From Roseivirga sp. E12 (GTDB lineage: Bacteria; Bacteroidota; Bacteroidia; Cytophagales; Cyclobacteriaceae), in contig NZ_JAGFMD010000008.1 of assembly GCF_017592825.1 (NCBI RefSeq), positions 124,001 to 188,000 on the forward strand: DNA of 64,000 nucleotides. The letters run 5' to 3'. This document shows, piece by piece, positions 52,971 to 61,477 of this stretch. Made by a program: the position numbers and the translations under genes. Under the pieces are notes generated by a model. That model did no database searches. It had not been told where the DNA came from and saw nothing but the letters and a program-made list of their open reading frames with translations. Position 1 is the first letter of the stretch. Every line of letters starts with the position of its first letter.

Positions 52971-53003
52971 CGCTCGCTGTAATCCAGTGAGCGTTCTTTT
53001 TTT
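52971..53003 (+). terminator. Rho-independent terminator downstream of the small lipoprotein gene
   Basis: CGCTCGCTG (52971-52979), a 5-nt loop and CAGTGAGCG (52985-52993) form a 9-bp stem with one G-U pair, then TTC and seven T residues. The U-tract works only on the plus strand. It lies 140 bp after the lipoprotein stop and just before the convergent prenyl synthetase end. Confidence 0.82.
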
Positions 53004-53016
53004 AAAGCAGTCTATC

Positions 53017-53991
53017 TTATTTTGATCGTTCGATGGTAAACTTCACCAACTGCCCCAAGGAGGTCTTGTAATCAGAATCTGGGAATTCATTAAGTATTTG
53101 GGTTGACTTATTATAATAGTCATGCATTACAGTTTCGGCATATTCAATACCTCCCGAAGTCTTCACATAATCTATTACTTCCTGAATCTTTTTCTGGTTT
53201 TGACTATTGCTCTTCACTATACGCTTGATTCTCCTTTTTTCAGAACCACTAGATTGCTGTAGCGCATAAATTAGAGGCAAGGTCATTTTCTTCTCCTTAA
53301 TGTCGATACCCAATGGCTTACCAATTTCATGCGAGCCATAATCAAACAAGTCATCTTTGATTTGGAAAGCCATGCCTACGTGAAGACCAAACTCCTTCAT
53401 TCTCATAACCGTCTCTTTATCTCTATCGGCTGAAGCCGCCCCCACGGCACAGCAAGAGGCTATCAATGATGCAGTCTTCTGCCTGATAACTTCGTAATAA
53501 AGATCCTCTGTGATATCAAGACTTCTGGCTTTGGCCATTTGCAGTAACTCACCCTCACTCATCTCACGCACCGCTTCAGATACAATCTTAAGTAGGTCAT
53601 AATCTTCATGGTCTACTGAAAGAAGTAATCCTCGTGACAAGAGATAGTCGCCAACCAAGACAGCTATCTTATTCTTCCAAAGTGCATTAATGGAGAAAAA
53701 TCCCCTCCTAAAATTTGAATCATCGACAACATCGTCATGAACTAAACTAGCGGTATGCAGAAGTTCAATTAGCGATGCTCCTCGGTAGGTCCTTTCTGAT
53801 ATGTTACCACAAAGACCAGAAGATAAAAAAACGAACATCGGGCGCATTTGCTTTCCTTTGCGCTTCACGATGTAGCTCATTATCTTATCAATCAGAAATA
53901 CTTTGCTTTTCATTAACGACCTGAATTTCTGCTCAAATTCGATCATTTCAGAAGCTACTGGGGCTTGTATTTCTTTCAGTTTCAGTGCCAT
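53017..53991 (-). CDS. Polyprenyl diphosphate synthase
   Basis: The 324-residue all-helical enzyme extends allylic diphosphates with isopentenyl diphosphate. The first Asp-rich motif DDVVD is at residues 86-90 in LLHTASLVHDDVVDDSNFRRG, and the second, IKDDLFDYG, lies near 217. Both bind the magnesium-diphosphate. GKQMRPMFVFLSSGL near 46 binds the homoallylic substrate. Long-chain products such as octaprenyl or heptaprenyl diphosphate for menaquinone are likely, as the residues ahead of the first motif are small (HTASL); chain length is inferred only. The gene is single. Confidence 0.93.
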   Translation of the reverse strand: MALKLKEIQAPVASEMIEFEQKFRSLMKSKVFLIDKIMSYIVKRKGKQMRPMFVFLSSGLCGNISERTYRGASLIELLHTASLVHDDVVDDSNFRRGFFSINALWKNKIAVLVGDYLLSRGLLLSVDHEDYDLLKIVSEAVREMSEGELLQMAKARSLDITEDLYYEVIRQKTASLIASCCAVGAASADRDKETVMRMKEFGLHVGMAFQIKDDLFDYGSHEIGKPLGIDIKEKKMTLPLIYALQQSSGSEKRRIKRIVKSNSQNQKKIQEVIDYVKTSGGIEYAETVMHDYYNKSTQILNEFPDSDYKTSLGQLVKFTIERSK

Positions 53992-54093
53992 TCGGACTAG
54001 ATGCTACAATATTAACAGGTAATGACCCAACACCAAAAACATAAGTGTAAAATCGATTCAACGACTAGCTTCGAATAATAAACCTTGCATCAT

Positions 54094-55041
54094 TCAGCCT
54101 TTTGGTGAAAACCTTAGAAGCAGTTCTAAGGATATGTAGGCATGTCTACCAATATTGCTTACTTCTGGACTCGACCAATTATAGGTGAGTTTAAACGTTG
54201 CCTTATTTGAACTTGAGGCAAAGCCAAGCCTAAGGTGCCTTACCCAAGGTTGTGAAGTTTCGGTATGTACGGCATCATCGTTCCAGATAGAGCCGTCAAT
54301 CGTAATGTTATGCGCTACATATTGGAGACCATAACCCAAGAAAATGTAATTGTGGCGTGGGGTCTGATCACTCCCTTGTCCAATAAGTGCGTTGGTAAAG
54401 GCCGAATTTCGAAGACTTTGCAGTTTTCCAATTCTAAGGTCAAGCCGTTGCAGCGCATGAGTGAATCCAGTTCCTAAGGAAAGCTCCGTACTTGAAATCA
54501 CATCTATGCTACCTGGGTTCAGAATGAATTGCCTATTAAGGGCTCCTTTGAGATTAACTATAAATTCGCTTGGTATCTGATACTCCCAACCTCTAGGTGC
54601 GGGAAATCCTACGGCATTGTGGTACCACTCCTGAAAGCCTTGCCCACCAGAAGCACTTCCTGTCACTCCAATTTCTAGTCCTAGTAACCTTCTGGTCGAC
54701 TTTGTTTTGTATTCCGAATAGCTGAACTCACTCGACAACAAGCCTGCATAAGGGCGATGATAATCATTGAAGTCGAAGAGTAGAAGATCTTGAGGAGTAA
54801 AAATTCTATGTGCAGCCCCTACTGAGAGAATTCTTTTAGTGGAATCTATGGTCGAGATTCTCTCAGGGCTCCATCGATAATGGAATATCAATCCATTTGA
54901 ATAGTACCTATCACTATCATTCAAAAGATAAAAGTCGTTATCATTCGTAATAGAAAATTCTCTATTCATGATAACATCTTGGGAGAGCAACTGAGTAGAT
55001 AAGAAAAGCGAAAGAAAAAGAAGAAAACCCTTCAAATACAT
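54094..55041 (-). CDS. LpxR-like lipid A deacylase
   Basis: The 315-residue protein has a signal peptide (about 1-20, ending LLSQ) and an outer-membrane barrel plan. The start of the mature part, REFSITNDNDFYLLNDSDRYYSNGLIFHY, carries the N-D and RYY-S/T-NG motifs of LpxR (DUF2219), which removes the 3'-acyloxyacyl group of lipid A. The C-terminus with strand pattern and final LLLRF fits an outer-membrane protein. Activity is not certain because family members in Bacteroidota are untested and the catalytic His and Glu positions cannot be assigned with confidence here. Confidence 0.82.
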   Translation of the reverse strand: MYLKGFLLFLSLFLSTQLLSQDVIMNREFSITNDNDFYLLNDSDRYYSNGLIFHYRWSPERISTIDSTKRILSVGAAHRIFTPQDLLLFDFNDYHRPYAGLLSSEFSYSEYKTKSTRRLLGLEIGVTGSASGGQGFQEWYHNAVGFPAPRGWEYQIPSEFIVNLKGALNRQFILNPGSIDVISSTELSLGTGFTHALQRLDLRIGKLQSLRNSAFTNALIGQGSDQTPRHNYIFLGYGLQYVAHNITIDGSIWNDDAVHTETSQPWVRHLRLGFASSSNKATFKLTYNWSSPEVSNIGRHAYISLELLLRFSPKG

Positions 55042-55103
55042 ATATTCACGACTTGGGGCAAAAATGATTAAAATTTACTTCAATTACGATCCTCACTTTA
55101 GAA

Positions 55104-56210
55104 ATGAGTCAAAAAACGAAACTGGAAGCGCTTTTAACTAAGCGAAAGGAACAAGGGAGTTTAAGAACCTTGGGAAGAGGTGCCCTTGGCATGGTCGATT
55201 TTTCTTCCAATGACTACTTGGGTCTGGCCCGATCTGAAGACTTAAAAAACCTTGTGATTGATCGTTATACAAAAAATAAGTATTCGAACGGATCTACTGG
55301 TTCAAGGCTCCTTACGGGTAATAATGAGCTGACGACTAATTGTGAAAAAGAACTTGCCAGGCTCTTCGGGTTTGAGCAGACCACCCTTTTTAATTCAGGC
55401 TACACAGCCAACCTCGCACTTTTTTCAGCATTGCCGCAGCGAGGAGATACCATTATTTACGATGAATATGCTCACGTTTGCATTAAAGATGGCTGTCGGC
55501 TCAGCATGGCCCACAGGCGATCATTCAAACATAACGATCTCAAGGACTTAGAAAGGAAACTTGGAGATGCCGAAGGCGAAATATTCATTGCCTGTGAATC
55601 TGTCTATTCAATGGATGGCGACATTGCACCGCTTGAAGGCATTATCAAGCTCGCCAACGACCATAAGGCAAAAGTCATAGTTGACGAAGCACATAGCACC
55701 GGAGTTTTTGGTAAACATGGGTCAGGCTTAATCTCAGAAATGGGACTCCAAAACAAGGTGTTTGCAGTTATCTACACCTTTGGAAAGGCCATGGGTATAC
55801 ATGGAGCCTGCATTGCTGGAGATCAAGGGTTAAAAGATTTTATCACCAACTTCAGCAGACCATTTATTTACACAACTGCGCCCAGTCCATTTGAAGTGAT
55901 TTCGGTACAATCGGCCTTCGAGCAGCTCAGAATTCAACCAAGCCTATCTCTGAATCTTCAAAGTAAAATTGAACTATTCAATTCCCTACTACCAGAATTC
56001 GCCAGTCCATCAGCAATAAAGTCAGTCCATATTGGCGGCAATGAAAAGACAAAGTCAGTGGCAAAAAAACTACAAAACGAGGGCTTCGACATACGCCCTA
56101 TTCTTAGTCCAACAGTCAAAGAAGGTTCGGAAAGACTAAGGATTTGTCTTCACACCTTTAATACGGAAAAAGAAATTAGCTTAATTTGTGACCTCTTGAA
56201 GAATACATAG
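55104..56210 (+). CDS. bioF: 8-amino-7-oxononanoate synthase-like PLP enzyme
   Basis: The 368-residue alpha-oxoamine synthase joins an acyl-CoA and an amino acid with loss of CO2. Motifs are VDFSSNDYLGLAR near 30, GSTGSRLLTGN near 66, the PLP-contacting VDEAHSTGVFGKHGSG near 190 and the Schiff-base Lys228 in YTFGKAMGIHGA. The pimeloyl-CoA plus alanine reaction of biotin synthesis (BioF) is the best guess; 2-amino-3-ketobutyrate CoA ligase and serine palmitoyltransferase are relatives. No other biotin gene is nearby, and the next genes concern phospholipids, so a sphingolipid-type role deserves weight. Confidence 0.8.
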   Translation: MSQKTKLEALLTKRKEQGSLRTLGRGALGMVDFSSNDYLGLARSEDLKNLVIDRYTKNKYSNGSTGSRLLTGNNELTTNCEKELARLFGFEQTTLFNSGYTANLALFSALPQRGDTIIYDEYAHVCIKDGCRLSMAHRRSFKHNDLKDLERKLGDAEGEIFIACESVYSMDGDIAPLEGIIKLANDHKAKVIVDEAHSTGVFGKHGSGLISEMGLQNKVFAVIYTFGKAMGIHGACIAGDQGLKDFITNFSRPFIYTTAPSPFEVISVQSAFEQLRIQPSLSLNLQSKIELFNSLLPEFASPSAIKSVHIGGNEKTKSVAKKLQNEGFDIRPILSPTVKEGSERLRICLHTFNTEKEISLICDLLKNT

Positions 56211-56254
56211 GGTTAATCGTTTTTTAAATCCATTATCTTTGAGATTCTATTTGG

Positions 56255-57958
56255 ATGGAATCAATCTCACCAGACTACGTAAAGAAAAAATACGAACCCA
56301 TTGTGCGAGGCGGCATCAATGAGTGGCCTGTTGTTGCACTTAGCAAAAATCGAGATGAATTCATTGAGGAGGTCGCTGCCGAAAGCATAAAACGGATTAA
56401 AGAACAAGCCCCTACTCGAGATGCCCTCATTGAAGAGCTAGAAACCACCGTTTTCAGAGAAAACCTTAGGATCAAAAGAAACCCATGGGCCGTTGATCCA
56501 GAAGATGATGAGAATTTTCTTAAACGGGTAAAAGAACAACTACTAGAGGTATCCCAGAGTGATGACAATGAAGAAATAGATCTCAAGATAGATGAGATTC
56601 TCGAAGAGATTGTCTCTCGTTATGCCAGTGAAATTGCTGGAAACTTCAAAAAGTCTCGCTATCGTATGGCCAGATCGATAGTAACCTTTGGCTTTGCTCG
56701 ACTCCTGAATGCGTCACGTGCCAGAGGTTTTTGGTCTATCTTCAGTACACAATATACACTTCAGGACAAAATCAATATCACTGGTGAAGTAGATCAACTT
56801 AGAACCTTAGCAAAAAAGGGAACCATTGTCATGGTCCCTACACACTTTAGTAATCTTGATTCCATATTAATTGGCTGGGTAATCAACGCCCTTGGCTTAC
56901 CGGCCTTCATCTATGGTGCTGGCCTCAATCTATTCAACATTAAAGTTATTTCTTACTTCCTGAATAGCCTGGGGGCTTACAAAGTCGATAGAAGGAAAAA
57001 GAACATGCTATATCTAGAGACTCTGAAGTCTTATTCCAGTTTAGCCATGCAAAGAGGCTGCCATAGTCTCTTTTTTCCAGGGGGCACCCGTTCTAGATCG
57101 GGTAAAATTGAGAAGCGCCTTAAACTTGGATTACTCAGCACTGCTATTGAAGCGCAACGCGTCAATTACCAAAAAGGCAAACATGACTCTCTCGAGAAAA
57201 TCTTTGTAGTACCAGTTACTCTTAATTATAACTTTGTTTTAGAGGCACCGAGTTTAATTCGTCAATACCTCAAGCTTCAGGGACAGGAGCGCTACTATGT
57301 GGAAAATGATGAGTATTCCACGTCTTATAAGATTTCTGCCTTCCTAGTGAAGTTCTTTACCAAAGGATCGGACATTTCAGTCTCAATAGGAAGGGCCATG
57401 GATGTGCTCGGCAATTATGTGGATGACCAGGGAGAAAGTTATGACAAGAATAATCGCGTCATCGACACTCAGGAATACTTCACCTTAGACGGCAAAGTCA
57501 TTTCACAAAATGAACAGCGTGAGGACGAATATACGCGCATGTTAAGTGAGCGTATTGTTGAAGAATTCCATCGCATTAATAAAGTTTTTGCTAGCCACCT
57601 TGTGGCCTTCACAGCATTTGTCATTATCAAAAAGAAATTTCAGAAACTGGACCTTTATAACCTATTGAGGTTGCCAGAAGAAGACCTGATAATCTCATAT
57701 GATGAGTTTAGAAACTCATTTGAAGAGGTTTTGAGAAAGGTCCATAGTCTGTATAATGAAGGTAAACTAAATGTATCTCCGTATTTGACCGGAGACCCTG
57801 ATCAAATCATAAAACACGGGTTAAAAAACGTAGGAATGTATCATTCCAAGCGCCCATTGGTCAGGAATCGTAATGGTGACATTACTACGCAAGACTTAAA
57901 TTTGCTATTCTATTATCATAACAGGCTTGACGGCTATGAACTCGAAAAGTATGTCTGA
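56255..57958 (+). CDS. Glycerol-3-phosphate acyltransferase-like (PlsB-type) protein
   Basis: The 567-residue protein has a PlsC/PlsB acyltransferase domain in its middle. H197-x4-D202 (PTHFSNLD) is the catalytic motif, and SLFFPGGTRSRSG near 272 binds the phosphate of the acceptor. An acidic helical N-terminus (about 1-130) and a helical C-terminus (about 400-567) surround it, as in large PlsB proteins. It should acylate glycerol-3-phosphate at the membrane. The gene overlaps gpsA, which makes that very substrate, by 8 bp. Enzymes acylating 1-acylglycerol-3-phosphate share the motifs. Confidence 0.85.
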   Translation: MESISPDYVKKKYEPIVRGGINEWPVVALSKNRDEFIEEVAAESIKRIKEQAPTRDALIEELETTVFRENLRIKRNPWAVDPEDDENFLKRVKEQLLEVSQSDDNEEIDLKIDEILEEIVSRYASEIAGNFKKSRYRMARSIVTFGFARLLNASRARGFWSIFSTQYTLQDKINITGEVDQLRTLAKKGTIVMVPTHFSNLDSILIGWVINALGLPAFIYGAGLNLFNIKVISYFLNSLGAYKVDRRKKNMLYLETLKSYSSLAMQRGCHSLFFPGGTRSRSGKIEKRLKLGLLSTAIEAQRVNYQKGKHDSLEKIFVVPVTLNYNFVLEAPSLIRQYLKLQGQERYYVENDEYSTSYKISAFLVKFFTKGSDISVSIGRAMDVLGNYVDDQGESYDKNNRVIDTQEYFTLDGKVISQNEQREDEYTRMLSERIVEEFHRINKVFASHLVAFTAFVIIKKKFQKLDLYNLLRLPEEDLIISYDEFRNSFEEVLRKVHSLYNEGKLNVSPYLTGDPDQIIKHGLKNVGMYHSKRPLVRNRNGDITTQDLNLLFYYHNRLDGYELEKYV

Positions 57959-58985
57959 TAAGATAGTTGGTGTTTTAGGGGCAGGTAGCTTTGGTACTGC
58001 CGTGGCAAATATTCTAGCCAAGAACAGCAAGGTTTTGCTATATGCGCGGAACCCGGCCACCGCTGATGAAATTCAAAGCTCAAGATTATCTGCTGGACAG
58101 CAAATTTCAAGTGACATCACCGTCACTCATGATCTAAAACAAGTGGCAGAAGCCTGCAATGTTATATTTCCAATTGTCCCTTCTGCCAACTTTAGAGAAC
58201 TAATCCTTCAGTTGGCCCCTCATTTACGACCTTATCACATGATGATCCACGGCACCAAGGGCTTGGATCTTCAAATCCCAGAGGTCAAAGGCCCAAATTT
58301 CGTACTTGGTAAAGAGCATGTCTCAACAATGAGCGAAATCATTCGTAAGGAGACTGTCGTTGTACGTGTCGGTTGTATGGCAGGTCCTAATCTTGCTTCA
58401 GAACTATCAACAGGACACCCTGCTGCAACTGTGATTGCATCACCTTTTACCGAGGTGATACAGGAAGGTAAAGCGCTCTTGAGATCTGAAAACTTTCAAG
58501 TTTATGGGAATGCCGACCTAAGAGGTGTTGAGCTATGCGGCATTCTAAAGAATATTATCGCCATCGCTTCAGGTATCCTGTCAGGCCTAGGCATGGGTGA
58601 AAATTCACGAGGACTCTTAGTTAGCAGAGGTTTGGTAGAAATGATCTACCTAGGTCAGGCGCTAGGTGGTGAAATATCTTCTTTTATCGGCCTAGCCGGA
58701 ATTGGAGACCTAGTAGCAACTACTACCAGTACAAATAGTAGAAATTTTACGCTGGGTTATAAAATCGCTCAGGGCAAAACATTGGATCAAGCACTCGAGG
58801 AAATGGATGAGGTTGCTGAAGGCCTGAACACCATAAAAATCATCAAACAGCTTGCCGATAGCCAAGGAATAAAACCACTGATTACGGAAACACTTTACAA
58901 AATTCTATTTGGAGACATGACGCCTGAAAATGGTGTGAATTTTCTAATGCGTCACCAAGCCAATATTGATATTGATTTCTTATAA
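57951..58985 (+). CDS. gpsA: NAD(P)H-dependent glycerol-3-phosphate dehydrogenase
   Basis: The 344-residue enzyme reduces dihydroxyacetone phosphate to glycerol-3-phosphate for phospholipid synthesis. It starts MSDKIVGVLGAGSFGTAVAN with the Rossmann GAGSFG, and has IHGTKGLD near 104, GVELCGILKNIIAIASGILSGLGMGENSRGLLVSRGL near 195-230 and AGIGDLVATTTSTNSRNFTLG near 248, the family motif with the catalytic Lys in LKNI. The start at 57951 is chosen because MSDKI is standard; an in-frame ATG at 57927 would add eight residues. It overlaps the acyltransferase gene by 8 bp and shares a TTATAA stop palindrome with the next gene. Confidence 0.96.
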   Translation: MSDKIVGVLGAGSFGTAVANILAKNSKVLLYARNPATADEIQSSRLSAGQQISSDITVTHDLKQVAEACNVIFPIVPSANFRELILQLAPHLRPYHMMIHGTKGLDLQIPEVKGPNFVLGKEHVSTMSEIIRKETVVVRVGCMAGPNLASELSTGHPAATVIASPFTEVIQEGKALLRSENFQVYGNADLRGVELCGILKNIIAIASGILSGLGMGENSRGLLVSRGLVEMIYLGQALGGEISSFIGLAGIGDLVATTTSTNSRNFTLGYKIAQGKTLDQALEEMDEVAEGLNTIKIIKQLADSQGIKPLITETLYKILFGDMTPENGVNFLMRHQANIDIDFL

Positions 58986-60215
58986 GCGCTCCATCGCTTC
59001 GAGTCGCTGCAACAGGGTTGGATGTGAATAGTTAACCTTCACATATAAAGGGTGTGGCGTTAAATTGCTGAGAGAGGAGACTGAAAGTCTTTTCAAGGCT
59101 TCCATTAATGGCTTAGCTTCATACGTATTTGCCGCAAAGGCGTCAGCCTCATACTCGTTCTTTCTGCTTAGCATATTCATTAAAAGTCCCGTCAATCTGG
59201 AAATTGGTGTATACAATAATCCAAAGGCTATAAAGTTGATGTGAATTGAAAGCTCTTCAGCACCTAAGGCCATGGACAGGTCACTATTGAATATAAGAAG
59301 AGACATAATATAGAAGGTAATGCCCATTTGAAATATGCTCAATGCCAACCCAGTGATGATGTGCTTCTTCTTGAAATGTCCTACCTCATGCGCTAAGACG
59401 GCTACCAGTTCTTCTTTTGAATGATCATTGATCAAGGTGTCATAAAGCACAATCTTTTTCTTCTTACCCAAACCAGAAAAGAAAGCATTCGCTTTGCTCG
59501 ATCTTTTAGAGCCATCAATGACGAAAATATTATCCAATGGAAAGGCTACCTTTTTCGCATATGCATTGATACTGTCTTTCAGTTCACCGTCCTCCAAAGG
59601 AGTCAGTTTATTGAAAAGCGGAAGAATCAGTGAGGTATAAAAGAGATTCATAAAGAGGATGAATGCAGTAATCAATACGAGGGCGTATATCCAAAAATCT
59701 TGTCCTAGTTCGGTCACTATCCACATCAGCGCATAACCCAAAACACCTCCAAGAATAATGGCTAGCAGATAACCTTTCAGTTTGTCAGTGACAAAAATCT
59801 TTAAGGTCATCTTATTGAATCCAAATCGTTCTTCAATCACAAAAGTGGAGTAATAAGAGAAGGGCAAGTTAATAAGGTCAGAAAGTACGAACAGCACGCC
59901 AAAAAAGGCCAACGACTTCAAAATAGGATCAGTGATATAAGGAGTCAATATGGCATCTAAATATCCAAAACCTCCGAAATACAATATACCTAAAGTGATC
60001 AGCGTGCTAAAGGCTGAAGTCCAAAACCCAAAACGAGAACGAACTTTTTGATAGGCCTGCGACCTAGCATATTCATCTTCCTTATAAATACCTTTGAGCT
60101 TTTCGGGAATCTCAGCTTTGCTATGCTTCTGGTTAATAAAATCAAGGACTTGATCGAAGATATAATCAAGGACTACGATACCAATTATCAGGTACAGTAA
60201 TTGGTCTGGAGACAT
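58980..60215 (-). CDS. M48 family zinc metalloprotease (Ste24/CAAX-like)
   Basis: The 411-residue membrane protease has about seven transmembrane helices and the zinc motif H276-E-V-G-H280 in VLAHEVGHFKKKH. Ahead of it come NAFFSGLGKKKKIVLYDTLI and, after it, the second zinc ligand in SRKNEYEADAFAA near 352. The N-terminal half, with YYSTFVIEERFGFNKMT near 122, is typical of Ste24/CAAX prenyl protease 1 homologues. Since bacteria lack CAAX-modified proteins, it probably works in membrane protein quality control. Its stop codon overlaps that of gpsA in the convergent arrangement; porP follows upstream by 4 bp. Confidence 0.93.
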   Translation of the reverse strand: MSPDQLLYLIIGIVVLDYIFDQVLDFINQKHSKAEIPEKLKGIYKEDEYARSQAYQKVRSRFGFWTSAFSTLITLGILYFGGFGYLDAILTPYITDPILKSLAFFGVLFVLSDLINLPFSYYSTFVIEERFGFNKMTLKIFVTDKLKGYLLAIILGGVLGYALMWIVTELGQDFWIYALVLITAFILFMNLFYTSLILPLFNKLTPLEDGELKDSINAYAKKVAFPLDNIFVIDGSKRSSKANAFFSGLGKKKKIVLYDTLINDHSKEELVAVLAHEVGHFKKKHIITGLALSIFQMGITFYIMSLLIFNSDLSMALGAEELSIHINFIAFGLLYTPISRLTGLLMNMLSRKNEYEADAFAANTYEAKPLMEALKRLSVSSLSNLTPHPLYVKVNYSHPTLLQRLEAMERL

Positions 60216-60219
60216 GATT

Positions 60220-61260
60220 CTAATTTTTAGGGCAAGGTATTCTCCACCTACTTCTAGGTGTAATTTGTGGCTTACTGAAGTCTAAGACATACGACAAAGA
60301 GAATTCATGCGCTCCGCCTGCGTCAATAGACAGATCAGAGAGCGTATAGTCAAAACTATAACCAATATTGAAGTTATTGGTTGTCACACCTAGCGTAAAG
60401 ATCAAGGCTTCATTGTTAGGGAAGTTTTCAAACTTATTGAAAGGTACACCTCTGTATTGAATGCCAAAGTTGATGGGCTCTAAGTGTATAAAAGCTCCAA
60501 TATCGAGTTGTGTAAATGGCCCTTGCGACTTGTATTGGAAAACTGGTGTTATGCTTCTTTCGGCATAGGTATAAGTAAGGTCTTTTCTCAGTGGGCCTCT
60601 ACCAAGGGATATCTTATACCCCCCATGAACAGTGAATCTTTGTGGTAAAGGGCTATCTCCGTTATCAATTAAAGACTGATTGGGCTCAGTAATATGCTGG
60701 ATTGATGCCCCTAAGAATAGGTTTCTGGAATAAAACATACCCCCTACACTTATATCACCAAAACTTACCTGTAAGTCCTGACCAATGATGGATGGGTCAG
60801 TAATTGTTGGATCGATATCACCACTAACTGGGTCTATTTGGTTAGCGAAAACCAAGTCTTGAAAGCCTGCACTCCTATTAAACAAACTGTACTGAATACC
60901 CGGTCTAAACATCAGGTTTTCTCCAAGCTGTAGTTGATAAGCATAGCTAAACCCAATGCTTGTTGACCTTAAACCCTCTGTTCCTTCTCGGTCAGTGGTT
61001 AAAATGAGTCCTATTCCACTGTTATACTTTTCTATAAAGTGGTCGGCATAAAAAGAGAAGGTTTCAAAAGAAGCATCTAGGTTAGGCCACTGACTTCTGT
61101 AGTTCACTCCAAATCTTGTGAATTGTGAGGCTCCTGTGAAGGCTGGGTTAATGTACAAAGGAGCAGCATAGAACTGAGAAAATTGAGGGTCTTGCGCTTT
61201 TAGCTCCATAGAAGCACAAAGAGCGAAAAGACCGATCAGCAGTGTACAAATTCTCTTCAT
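60220..61260 (-). CDS. PorP/SprF family type IX secretion outer-membrane protein
   Basis: The 346-residue protein has a signal peptide (about 1-22, ending LKAQ) and the family opening DPQFSQFYAAPLYINPAFTG at 24-43. The rest is beta-strand rich with conserved RFGVNYRSQWP and GLILTTDREGTEGLRST, ending KPQITPRSRWRIPCPKN, as in outer-membrane barrels. PorP/SprF proteins help deliver or anchor partner proteins exported through the type IX system, each often next to its own large partner gene. Here a huge exported protein starts divergently 217 bp away. SprF in Flavobacterium is needed for SprB display and gliding. Confidence 0.9.
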   Translation of the reverse strand: MKRICTLLIGLFALCASMELKAQDPQFSQFYAAPLYINPAFTGASQFTRFGVNYRSQWPNLDASFETFSFYADHFIEKYNSGIGLILTTDREGTEGLRSTSIGFSYAYQLQLGENLMFRPGIQYSLFNRSAGFQDLVFANQIDPVSGDIDPTITDPSIIGQDLQVSFGDISVGGMFYSRNLFLGASIQHITEPNQSLIDNGDSPLPQRFTVHGGYKISLGRGPLRKDLTYTYAERSITPVFQYKSQGPFTQLDIGAFIHLEPINFGIQYRGVPFNKFENFPNNEALIFTLGVTTNNFNIGYSFDYTLSDLSIDAGGAHEFSLSYVLDFSKPQITPRSRWRIPCPKN

Positions 61261-61477
61261 CTATTCTTTAAAACAATTAAACCCCTAACGACCCTTGCAC
61301 TATAATATTTCCTTCGCAAAAATTGAAGAATCTATTTATTATGACAACGTTTCCTCAAAGAAGTTTTCCGTTATCTTAGGGCTTCTTATATAAGGCGTTG
61401 AATATAATAAAAACTGAGCCAAACGCGTAATAAGGGTATCTATTTACCTTGGTGTTTACCAGAAAGAAAGAATTATC

